Source of the DNA: Aulosira sp. FACHB-615
GTDB lineage: Bacteria; Cyanobacteriota; Cyanobacteriia; Cyanobacteriales; Nostocaceae
Direction: 5' to 3'
Length of the DNA stretch: 64,000 bases
Assembly: GCF_014698045.1 (NCBI RefSeq)
Contig: NZ_JACJSE010000003.1
Span: forward strand, 372,001-436,000
Program-made: the position numbers and the translations under genes
Notes under the pieces: model-generated
What the model was told of the DNA's origin: nothing
Databases searched by the model: none
The model's input: the letters and a program-made list of their open reading frames with translations, nothing else
Shown here: positions 57,152 to 64,000 of the stretch, piece by piece
How the letters are laid out: every line of letters starts with the position of its first letter
How positions within the stretch are numbered: the stretch's first letter is position 1

Positions 57152-57826
57152 TTAAATGGAACCCCAGCCAATTGGAGGTAAGGCTACTTGTTCATCCACT
57201 TGGGAATGAGAAACAGCCGCCATACTTGCTGACAACCACATAAACATTTCCACAAAGTTTAATCCACGCAATTTCAGTGGTGTCCGCACAGCTAACTGAT
57301 TGAGCGTTGTCATGTTGGCATTTTCTACACCTACAGAGAAAAAGGCTACGCGCTTGCTGGCTTCATCTCCTTGAACTCTTTGGGCGGCTTGAGCTACTAA
57401 ATGTTCTTGTTCACCTTGTGGTTCACCATCGGTAATCATAAATACCCAAGGGCGATAGTAGGCAATGCCGTTGGAGCGATATAAGGATTTACGCTCTTGC
57501 ACCATATCTAAGGCTTTGTGAATGCCTGCGCCCATACTGGTGAGTCCTTGGGCAGTGAGAATTGGCGGGTTAAATTGATCGGCGGTTACAAAGTCTTGGA
57601 CGACATTTACTTGACTATCAAATGTTACTATTGCTACCTCAACTCGACGAGATGCTAAGGAATTTTTGACTAATTCATCTTTTAAACTCAGCAAACCTTG
57701 ATTTAATGCTTCTATGGGTTCGCCTTGCATGGAACCAGATGTATCTAGTAACAATACACAAGGGCAACGGGGTTCGGGGTTTTCCGCAAATTCTACTACT
57801 TCATCCAGGGTTAATGTATCTTGCAT
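57152..57826 (-). CDS. VWA domain protein, TerY-like
   Basis: The 224-residue protein is almost entirely one von Willebrand A domain with an intact metal-dependent adhesion site: PCVLLLDTSGSMQGEPIEAL (DxSxS), Thr in AQGLTSMGAGIHKAL and Asp in VFMITDGEPQGEQEHLVAQA. It is cytosolic, with no signal peptide. ATG 57826 (MQDTLTLDE) is used; an upstream TTG adds nine residues. TerY-type VWA proteins occur with a PP2C and a kinase in a conserved triad thought to sense stress, as described by Anantharaman and colleagues. It is first in the operon. No ter (tellurium resistance) genes lie in this window. Confidence 0.87.
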   Translation of the reverse strand: MQDTLTLDEVVEFAENPEPRCPCVLLLDTSGSMQGEPIEALNQGLLSLKDELVKNSLASRRVEVAIVTFDSQVNVVQDFVTADQFNPPILTAQGLTSMGAGIHKALDMVQERKSLYRSNGIAYYRPWVFMITDGEPQGEQEHLVAQAAQRVQGDEASKRVAFFSVGVENANMTTLNQLAVRTPLKLRGLNFVEMFMWLSASMAAVSHSQVDEQVALPPIGWGSI

Positions 57827-58969
57827 AACTTTTTGTGTTATGTTATAGTCCAAAGCTTTATTTTCCTTTTTTCAAAGTATATATTTCAGTTTCCGGAGTC
57901 TCACAGGGAATAAGCAAATTTTGGGCGATCGCCAGTCGAGTCTTTATGTACTATTAAACAAATACTTTTCCCTAAATTCTCTACACATTTATTAAAGTTT
58001 TCATCAAGTTACCGTTGCTCAACCGCAAATTTACCAAGAGTTCTGGTTTTCGGCATTTTCAGAACTACAAAGATTTATGTAGGGCAACCGCTAGAATATA
58101 ATAAACATCAAAAGTTGCCCAGATAAAAATTTAAAGATTTTATGTGGAACATATTCATTTTTATCTCCGGCAAAAGTATTAACTCGTTCAATTGCTCATT
58201 CCAGTCACCTTGCAAGCGGGTTTTTTAGCTAAATACGGAATTGAGCTAGTAAAAATTTTGTTTTTGATTCATTTTCCTCAAGCTGGCTCAAAAATAAAAA
58301 GGAGTCAGAAAACAGAATTCAGAATTCAGAATACGCTACTCATGGAGGGATGGAGTTTTAGTCGGAAGAATACTTGAATTTCCTTGTACATCGCCAGGGG
58401 CAAGGTTTTAAACCAATATTCATCATCCAGCGATGCACTGAGCTTGTCGTTCGCGTAGCGTCTCCGGCAGGAGAAGTGTCGTACAAAATTCATGCTGAAC
58501 TCTGACGGATGTGTTCTTAATTCTTCTTCATAAATAATCTATCTGATGACAGATGTATTTTCCTGGGCTTGAATCTAGGGTGTGGGTAACTCTTAATCAA
58601 ATGTCAAATTTCGATTGATTTAGGTTGGTGTCTTGGATCTGTTGGTACTTGAGCCTCCTAAAGGTAATATTTGTGGGTAAAGATTGGTAAAGCGTAAGCT
58701 CTGACTCCTGACCGAGTAAAAATACTAACTTCCGCTATGACTTTTCAGAAATAGTAATGAAAAGTATTTTATAGGTATTGCTGTTTTGTCTTCGTAGATT
58801 GTCAAGCTGACTGGGTAAGACTTTGATTTCCATAGCTGTTAATCTCGATTTATTTTATCGGTCGAGAGAATAATTGTCCGGGAGACAGATTAAAACTAAT
58901 AAAGTAAAACATACTTAAGAATCCAAATTTGCATAGATTCTGTATAATTTTCTAAAACAATTTTTTAAA
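57827..58969. other. 1.1-kb intergenic region, triad and PATAN genes divergent
   Basis: No gene is supported in this gap; short open frames (for example 58192-58377) lack recognisable products and overlap GAATTCAGAATTCAG repeat DNA. It holds promoters for both divergent units and an interrupted SDR at 58436-58485. Part of the left end (57860-58080) is unremarkable AT-rich sequence. Confidence 0.6.
58436..58485. repeat. SDR split by a second SDR
   Basis: CACTGAGCTTGTCG is interrupted by TTCGCGTAGCGTCTCC...GGAG, after which AAGTGTCG completes the first repeat. The uninterrupted form CACTGAGCTTGTCGAAGTG stands at 60437-60455. The inserted unit can itself fold (TCTCC/GGAGA). Confidence 0.75.
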
Positions 58970-60361
58970 ATGTCTAATTTCGGTACATTTACAGTTTTAC
59001 GTCCTCATAGTTTATTAAAACAACTGTCTCATAGTGTCGAAACGACTTGTATACAAGCATTTAGCAACCTAGTAACATGGCTAATTTATTTAGAACAGGG
59101 AAACATCACCTACGCGACAAACTCAGTTGAACCTTTTGATAGATTAGAACGCCAGCTGCGCCGCCTGAATTTGCTCAGTAGCGAAATTCGCGTAGAATTA
59201 CGCATGAATTTTGAATCTGATGTTTTTAATCATGCCATTGCTAATAGCAACGATTTATCAACTCAGCCTGCTGACTATCAAGCAATTAATTGGCTAATTA
59301 AAGAAGGTTATCTGGATGATGCACAAGCGACAATTTTGATTCAAGAACTTGTCAAAGAAGTGATGGAATCATTTTTGTTAGTAAAAACAGGTACTTATGC
59401 TTTAAGTGATGCAACCCAAACATTGAGCAAAATTTGTCGTCTGGATGTCGAAAAAACTCTAGAAATTTGTCACATTAGACTACAAAATTGGCAATCTTTC
59501 GCTCCCCAAATTTCTTCACCTTATCAGCGTCCATATCTGTTAATTAACAGGAATTTCCACAGCAAGAACTTACCGCAACTACCACGAGAATTAACAGCTT
59601 GGATGAAAGGGTTTAGCCTGCGACATCTGGCTGTAATTATGAATCAAGATGAAATGCAACTGGCTCAACATTTATACCCTCATATTGTCCAAGGAGGGGT
59701 AATTATGCACGAACCAGATCCACCATTTGATCAATTACCAAAGCATCAGCCGGAAGTTTCAGGATCTGCTCGATATACAACAGCATTACTCAACAGACAA
59801 TTCATCGACACAGTAGTAGAACCCAGTAGTCGCTATCTAGAAGCAGAAACGGCTCTGGCTGTTGAAGATTTTAACCTGGTGGTGCGATCGCCCCAAGCAA
59901 CCTCACCATCAATTCACAATCTTCAGGAATTAACAATACCAAATACCATAAACTCTCCGCCCGAAAGAGTAACGACTACTACCGTCACCGCCAAAAAGAC
60001 CTATAAAATCATTTCTGTGGATGATAGCCAGACAATTCTCAAAGAAATTAGTCGTTTTTTGGAAAGTGAGAATTTTTCTGTAGTGACAATTGATGATCCC
60101 CTCAAAGCGGTGATGTCAATTATTCGCCATAAACCAGACTTAATTTTGTTGGATCTCAACATGGCTGGAATTGATGGTTATGAATTATGCAAAATAATTC
60201 GGAATAATTCTACCTTTAAACATACTCCGATTATTTTTGTCACAGGTAATAAAGGAATTGTGGATAAAGTCAAAGCTAAATTAGTCGGAGCCTCTGGTTA
60301 TTTAACTAAACCTTTTACCCGTGCAGAACTGCTGAAACTTGTGTTTATGCACTTGGCTTGA
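58970..60361 (+). CDS. PATAN-domain response regulator (PatA-like)
   Basis: The 463-residue protein has an N-terminal DUF4388/PATAN-like region: FTVLRPHSLLKQL, LVTWLIYLEQGNITYATNS, FDRLERQLRRLN, and later helical segments to about residue 280. A linker and a C-terminal receiver domain follow at about 345-462: IISVDDSQTILKEISRFLES with the acidic pair, LILLDLNMAGIDGYELCKII with the phosphoacceptor Asp, PIIFVTGNKG, and YLTKPFTRAELLKLVF with the conserved Lys. This is the PatA layout; Anabaena PatA controls heterocyst position, but many paralogues serve phototaxis or other tasks. No DNA-binding domain and no cognate histidine kinase is adjacent, so PatA itself is not claimed. Confidence 0.85.
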   Translation: MSNFGTFTVLRPHSLLKQLSHSVETTCIQAFSNLVTWLIYLEQGNITYATNSVEPFDRLERQLRRLNLLSSEIRVELRMNFESDVFNHAIANSNDLSTQPADYQAINWLIKEGYLDDAQATILIQELVKEVMESFLLVKTGTYALSDATQTLSKICRLDVEKTLEICHIRLQNWQSFAPQISSPYQRPYLLINRNFHSKNLPQLPRELTAWMKGFSLRHLAVIMNQDEMQLAQHLYPHIVQGGVIMHEPDPPFDQLPKHQPEVSGSARYTTALLNRQFIDTVVEPSSRYLEAETALAVEDFNLVVRSPQATSPSIHNLQELTIPNTINSPPERVTTTTVTAKKTYKIISVDDSQTILKEISRFLESENFSVVTIDDPLKAVMSIIRHKPDLILLDLNMAGIDGYELCKIIRNNSTFKHTPIIFVTGNKGIVDKVKAKLVGASGYLTKPFTRAELLKLVFMHLA

Positions 60362-60365
60362 AAAA

Positions 60366-60560
60366 GTAGGGAGTTGGGAGTAGGGAGTAGGGAGTTGGGG
60401 AGTGGTTCGGCTACGCGGTAATCGAGCGAAGCGATGCACTGAGCTTGTCGAAGTGTCGAGATTCACCAACCGGGGCAGGGGGGACAAGGGAGACAAGGGA
60501 GACAAGGGGGACATAGAAGCAATCTTTCTACCTTGTCTACCCCCTCTACCTTGTCTACTC
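60366..60560. repeat. Composite repeat block (heptamers, SDRs, GGGAGACAA array)
   Basis: AGGGAGTTGGG-type heptamers are followed by GGCTACGCG and GATGCACTGAGCTTGTCGAA, an SDR with CACT (60437-60440)/AGTG (60452-60455) arms. Then come tandem GGGAGACAA units (about 60482-60515) and their inverted partners TTGTCTACCCCC. This intergenic block before the aldo/keto reductase gene has no independent coding signal. Confidence 0.75.
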
Positions 60561-60634
60561 CCACTCAGCACTCAGGATGAAATTAAAGGCCGATGTATGC
60601 CGATAATACAGATGGTGCGTGATTGACAATCAAA

Positions 60635-61615
60635 ATGCAAATCAGTCGAGAACTATCCCTAGCAAAAATGGGTTGCGGAACTTGGGCGTGGGGGAACCAA
60701 CTGCTGTGGGGATACAACGAAAACATGGATGAGCAGCTACAAGCTGTGTTTAACTTATGTGTCAGTAATGGTGTAACTTTATTTGACACGGGTGATTCGT
60801 ACGGTACTGGGAGATTAAATGGACGTAGTGAGTTACTTTTGGGGCGATTTGCTCAAGCATATCAAGGTTTAAACCAGGAAAAGATTTGCATTGCAACAAA
60901 GCTGGCTGCGTATCCTTGGCGATGGACGCGCCAGTCAATGATTAAAGCTTGTCAGTCTTCCGCCCAGCGTTTAGGTAGAAATGTTGATTTAGTACAGATG
61001 CACTGGTCTACGGCTAATTATGCACCTTGGCAAGAAAAAGGTTTATTAGAGGGTTTGGCTGATCTTTACGAACAAGGTTTAGTGAAAGGTGTTGGGTTGT
61101 CGAATTATGGGCCAAAACGCTTAAAAATGGTGCAGCAAAGATTTGCCGAACGAGGTGTGCCGATTTCTACCTTGCAAGTGCAGTATTCTTTGTTATCGAC
61201 TTATCCGGTGACGCAACTGGGACTCAAAGATGTGTGTGATGAATTGAGGATTAAATTAATTGCCTACAGTCCTTTGGCTTTGGGGATATTAACAGGTAAA
61301 TATTCCGAGACAGGGAATGTTCCCAAAGGTGTGCGTGGGTTGTTATTTAGACAGTTATTACCGGGAGTACGATCGCTGTTAGCATGTTTACAAGAAATCG
61401 CCCAATCAAAAAATAAAACCATGTCACAGGTAGCCATTAACTGGTGTATCTGTAAAGGGACTATTCCCATCCCTGGTGCAAAATCCCTCGCCCAAGCACA
61501 AGATAATATTGGTGCGTTGGGTTGGCAACTTGATGCTGGCGAAATAGCAGAGTTAGATAAAGCCGCAAGCAGTACAGATAAAGTGATGGTGCAGAATATT
61601 TTTCAGACGCAGTGA
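60635..61615 (+). CDS. Aldo/keto reductase family oxidoreductase
   Basis: This 326-residue NADPH-dependent TIM-barrel reductase has MGCGTWAWGNQLLWGY, then NGVTLFDTGDSYGTGR with catalytic Asp and Tyr, KICIATKLAAYPWRW with the active-site Lys, VQMHWSTANYAP with His, and GLSNYGPKRLKMVQQR. The NADP-binding end is TIPIPGAKSLAQAQDNIGAL. The set Asp-Tyr-Lys-His is complete. It is similar to plastid/cyanobacterial pyridoxal-reductase-like AKRs, but substrate is not determined. ATG 60635 is chosen; an in-frame TTG four codons upstream is less likely. Confidence 0.88.
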   Translation: MQISRELSLAKMGCGTWAWGNQLLWGYNENMDEQLQAVFNLCVSNGVTLFDTGDSYGTGRLNGRSELLLGRFAQAYQGLNQEKICIATKLAAYPWRWTRQSMIKACQSSAQRLGRNVDLVQMHWSTANYAPWQEKGLLEGLADLYEQGLVKGVGLSNYGPKRLKMVQQRFAERGVPISTLQVQYSLLSTYPVTQLGLKDVCDELRIKLIAYSPLALGILTGKYSETGNVPKGVRGLLFRQLLPGVRSLLACLQEIAQSKNKTMSQVAINWCICKGTIPIPGAKSLAQAQDNIGALGWQLDAGEIAELDKAASSTDKVMVQNIFQTQ

Positions 61616-61784
61616 GGGTGGAAGTGCCTTGCCTTTGCGCGAAACAAAATTCATCCCACTCATTAGCAACGCCGAAAAATTAATGTTATTGATATTCAGT
61701 CATAGTTCCAAATTTCGCCTACGCTCGAAATAGAGACGCTTATAATCAGGCGTTAGATGTTCGTAGTGAATCTAAAAACTTGCC

Positions 61785-64000
61785 ATGCAACTTGTGTCGA
61801 AAACGAACCTTGACCCAGAACTAGCCCCCGCTTCCGAGACAATTATTCTGGATGTGGGAGGGATGAAGTGTGCTGGGTGTGTAAGTGCTGTAGAACGTCA
61901 GCTAACTCAATATCCGGGGGTCAAAACTGCTTGCGTCAATTTGGCGACAGAAGTTGCAGTCGTAGAGTCAGAAGTTGGGGCGGTAGATGCAGATGCACTG
62001 GCAAAGCGATTAACTACTGCTGGATTTCCAACTCAACCCCGCAAATCTAGCCAACAAGCTGCTTTAGAAGATTCTGCCAACAGACAGAACCAAGAAATGC
62101 GTGCAGCCTTCCGACAATTAGCGATCGCTGCTATATTACTGGTGTTGTCGGGAATTGGGCATCTGAGCAGTTTCTTTGGCATAACTTGGCCAATATTAGA
62201 CAACATCTGGTTTCATTGTGGACTCGCAACAGTAGCACTGTTATTTCCTGGCCGTCCTATTATTGTTGATGGCTGGCTGGGTTGGCGGCGCAATTCTCCC
62301 AATATGAACACCTTAATCGGTTTGGGAACAATCACCGCTTACACTGCGAGTTTAGTGGCGCTGTTGTTCCCCCAAATGGGTTGGGAGTGCTTCTTTGATG
62401 AACCAGTGATGATGTTAGGCTTTATCCTTTTGGGCAGAACCTTAGAAAGACAAGCCAGAGGTAGGGCGGCTAACGCCTTTCGGCAATTACTCGCACTCCA
62501 ACCACAGGTAGCCAGGTTAATTCCCAACCCAGACCCAGAAAAATTGGGAATTGCGGCTAACAGTATCGAAATCCCCGCCGAACAAGTGCGGGTGGGTGAA
62601 TGGTTGCAGGTATTACCTGGAGATAAAATCCCTGTAGACGGGGAAGTGCGCTTTGGGCAGACAACCATAGATGAGTCGATGTTAACGGGCGAAGCTGTAC
62701 CTGTAAGTAAACAAGCAGGTGATCTAGTTACTGCTGGCACAATCAACCAATCAGGTGCGATCGCAATTCAAGCAACCCGTACAGGCAACGATACCACCTT
62801 GGCGCAAATTGTCGCCCTAGTAGAAGCAGCCCAAACCCGCAAAGCACCTGTACAAAAATTAGCCGATAAAGTCGCTGGATACTTCACCTACGGCGTGTTG
62901 ACCGCTTCTGTATTCACCTTTGTCTTTTGGTACTTTTTTGGCACAAACATTTGGCCTGATATCATCATCTCCAGTGGTATGGAAATGATGAGTCACACCG
63001 CCCATAGCCACAACTCCCCACTCCCCACTCCCCACTCCCCATTATTAACTAGCTTAAAACTAGCGATCGCCGTGATGGTAGTTGCTTGTCCCTGTGCTTT
63101 AGGTCTAGCCACACCCACAGCCATTCTCGTCGGCACTGGTATAGGCGCAGAACGCGGTTTATTAATCAAAGGCGGTGACGTTTTAGAAAAAGTCCACAAA
63201 CTAAATACAGTCGTTTTTGATAAAACAGGCACACTCACCACTGGTAATCCTACTGTTACTGATTGCCTAGAACTAGCCCACTCCCCACTCTCTACTCCCT
63301 ACTCCCTCATGCAACTAGCCGCAGCAGTAGAAAGTGGCACTTATCACCCCTTAGCTAAAGCCATTCAACAAGAAGTACAACACCAGCAATTAACTATTCC
63401 CAACGCCGTTGATTTCCATACCGAACCAGGGTTAGGAGTGTCTGCGGTAGTAGAAGAAACAATAGTGCTGTTAGGCAATCAAGATTGGTTAAGTTGGCAT
63501 GGAGTTGTGGTTAGTGAAATTGCCCAACAAGAAATTCAAAGACTGGCGACAGCAGGCAAAACAGTTGTATGTGTTGCTGTTGGGGGTAGTTTAGTGGGAC
63601 TCATCGCCATTCAAGATACCTTACGACCTGATGCCAAAACCACAGTACAAAAATTGCAGCATAAGGGTTTAAGGGTAATGTTACTCAGTGGCGATCGCCA
63701 AGAAGCCGCCAATGCGATCGGTAAACAACTAGGATTAGATCATGCTGATATCGTCGCCGGAGTCCCACCCAGTAAAAAAGCCGAACTAGTTAAATCTCTA
63801 CAAACCGGAACTCAGCACTCAATTGTAGCGATGGTGGGAGATGGCATTAATGATGCACCCGCTTTATCTCAAGCCGATGTCGGGATTGCCTTACACTCAG
63901 GCACAGATGTAGCAATGGAAACTGCGGAAATTATCTTGATGCGCGATCGCTTAAGTGACGTTGTAGAATCCATTAGCCTCAGTCGTGCCACATTCAACAA
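61785..64000 (+). CDS. ctaA: Copper-transporting P1B-type ATPase, CtaA-like (3' end outside window)
   Basis: A frame open to the window edge encodes at least 738 residues. It has an N-terminal heavy-metal domain DVGGMKCAGCVSAVE with CxxC; TM helices; actuator motif MLTGEAVPVSKQAGD; the metal-binding CPC in VACPCALGLATPTA (P1B-1, Cu+); phosphorylation loop FDKTGTLT; the SGTYHPLAKA region with HP; and hinge MVGDGINDAPALSQADVGIA. Only the last segment, with the final TM pair, is missing. In cyanobacteria CtaA and PacS deliver copper to plastocyanin and cytochrome oxidase; GMKCAGCV fits CtaA in my memory, PacS being the alternative. Two in-frame heptamer arrays interrupt it (63013-63040, 63280-63307). 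Confidence 0.87.
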   Translation, partial: MQLVSKTNLDPELAPASETIILDVGGMKCAGCVSAVERQLTQYPGVKTACVNLATEVAVVESEVGAVDADALAKRLTTAGFPTQPRKSSQQAALEDSANRQNQEMRAAFRQLAIAAILLVLSGIGHLSSFFGITWPILDNIWFHCGLATVALLFPGRPIIVDGWLGWRRNSPNMNTLIGLGTITAYTASLVALLFPQMGWECFFDEPVMMLGFILLGRTLERQARGRAANAFRQLLALQPQVARLIPNPDPEKLGIAANSIEIPAEQVRVGEWLQVLPGDKIPVDGEVRFGQTTIDESMLTGEAVPVSKQAGDLVTAGTINQSGAIAIQATRTGNDTTLAQIVALVEAAQTRKAPVQKLADKVAGYFTYGVLTASVFTFVFWYFFGTNIWPDIIISSGMEMMSHTAHSHNSPLPTPHSPLLTSLKLAIAVMVVACPCALGLATPTAILVGTGIGAERGLLIKGGDVLEKVHKLNTVVFDKTGTLTTGNPTVTDCLELAHSPLSTPYSLMQLAAAVESGTYHPLAKAIQQEVQHQQLTIPNAVDFHTEPGLGVSAVVEETIVLLGNQDWLSWHGVVVSEIAQQEIQRLATAGKTVVCVAVGGSLVGLIAIQDTLRPDAKTTVQKLQHKGLRVMLLSGDRQEAANAIGKQLGLDHADIVAGVPPSKKAELVKSLQTGTQHSIVAMVGDGINDAPALSQADVGIALHSGTDVAMETAEIILMRDRLSDVVESISLSRATFN
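63013..63040. repeat. ACTCCCC x4 heptamer array inside the copper ATPase gene
   Basis: Four exact tandem ACTCCCC heptamers (28 bp) lie inside the coding sequence before the CPC helix. They are read as NSPLPTPHSP, in a loop just before TSLKLAIAVMVVACPCAL. Confidence 0.9.
63280..63307. repeat. Second heptamer array inside the copper ATPase gene
   Basis: ACTCCCC, ACTCTCT, ACTCCCT, ACTCCCT: four heptamers (28 bp), in frame as HSPLSTPYS, shortly after the phosphorylation motif DKTGT and before MQLAAAVESGTYHP. Confidence 0.88.

Noticed and set aside
58970..60361. Naming the response regulator patA
   Set aside because: Domain layout matches PatA but many PATAN paralogues exist; no specific match could be verified.
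62339..62746. Minus-strand frame within the copper ATPase gene
   Set aside because: It is a shadow of the well-supported + strand P-type ATPase frame, which carries all family motifs.
1..64000. tRNA, rRNA or riboswitch genes
   Set aside because: I looked for tRNA-like TTCRANNC arms, rRNA segments and cobalamin or glutamine riboswitch motifs and found none convincing by eye.

Overview
The window is chromosomal DNA of a filamentous, heterocyst-forming cyanobacterium of the Nostocales (Nostoc/Anabaena/Tolypothrix/Calothrix group). Evidence: many HIP1 octamers (GCGATCGC), an NtcA that matches my memory of Anabaena NtcA over nearly its whole length, a hepC-hepA pair inside a large polysaccharide island, and dense heptamer arrays and small dispersed repeats (SDRs) typical of that group. 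I support 48 protein-coding genes. I see no rRNA, tRNA, CRISPR array or full-length insertion sequence. All identifications come from reading translations and motifs; no database search was run.

Region by region. 1-4 kb: a molybdate-binding lipoprotein (modA, -) and a GH116 glucosylceramidase-like enzyme (+). 4.4-10.8 kb: an operon-like run of three different dynamin-like GTPases followed by a 52-residue two-helix membrane protein. This is the least explained module here. 10.9-21.3 kb: core genes: murG, an NTF2-like secreted protein, a YdfG-like SDR, DUF4870, a Uma2 nuclease, an Ap4A phosphorylase, DUF3084, ntcA with NtcA-type boxes upstream, fabI and hisB. 21.6-24.9 kb: ergothioneine genes egtC-egtB-egtD (-).

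25.5-53.4 kb: 22 genes, all on the minus strand, form the heterocyst envelope polysaccharide (HEP) island. It holds nucleotide-sugar enzymes (rfbF, an epimerase, rfbC, a homoserine-dehydrogenase/SAF-like oxidoreductase), many GT2 and GT4 glycosyltransferases, a Wzc-like co-polymerase, hepC, hepA and an O-antigen-polymerase-like protein. The order resembles Anabaena PCC 7120 alr2825-alr2841 as I remember it. Between rfbC and the epimerase lie three tandem PhyH-like dioxygenase paralogues and two tandem GT2 paralogues.

54-58 kb: a kinase/TPR, PP2C and VWA triad (-) of the TerY-P type. 59-64 kb: a PATAN response regulator, an aldo/keto reductase and a copper P-type ATPase (ctaA-like) cut by the window end.

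Repeats are the other main theme. Two copies of a 133-136 bp MITE carry 8-bp target duplications. A 33-35 bp palindrome family sits 3' of genes. SDR cores have covarying arms. Repeats also lie inside coding sequence (egtB, ctaA, GH116, a GT2 tail), and one SDR appears to supply a Shine-Dalgarno sequence.
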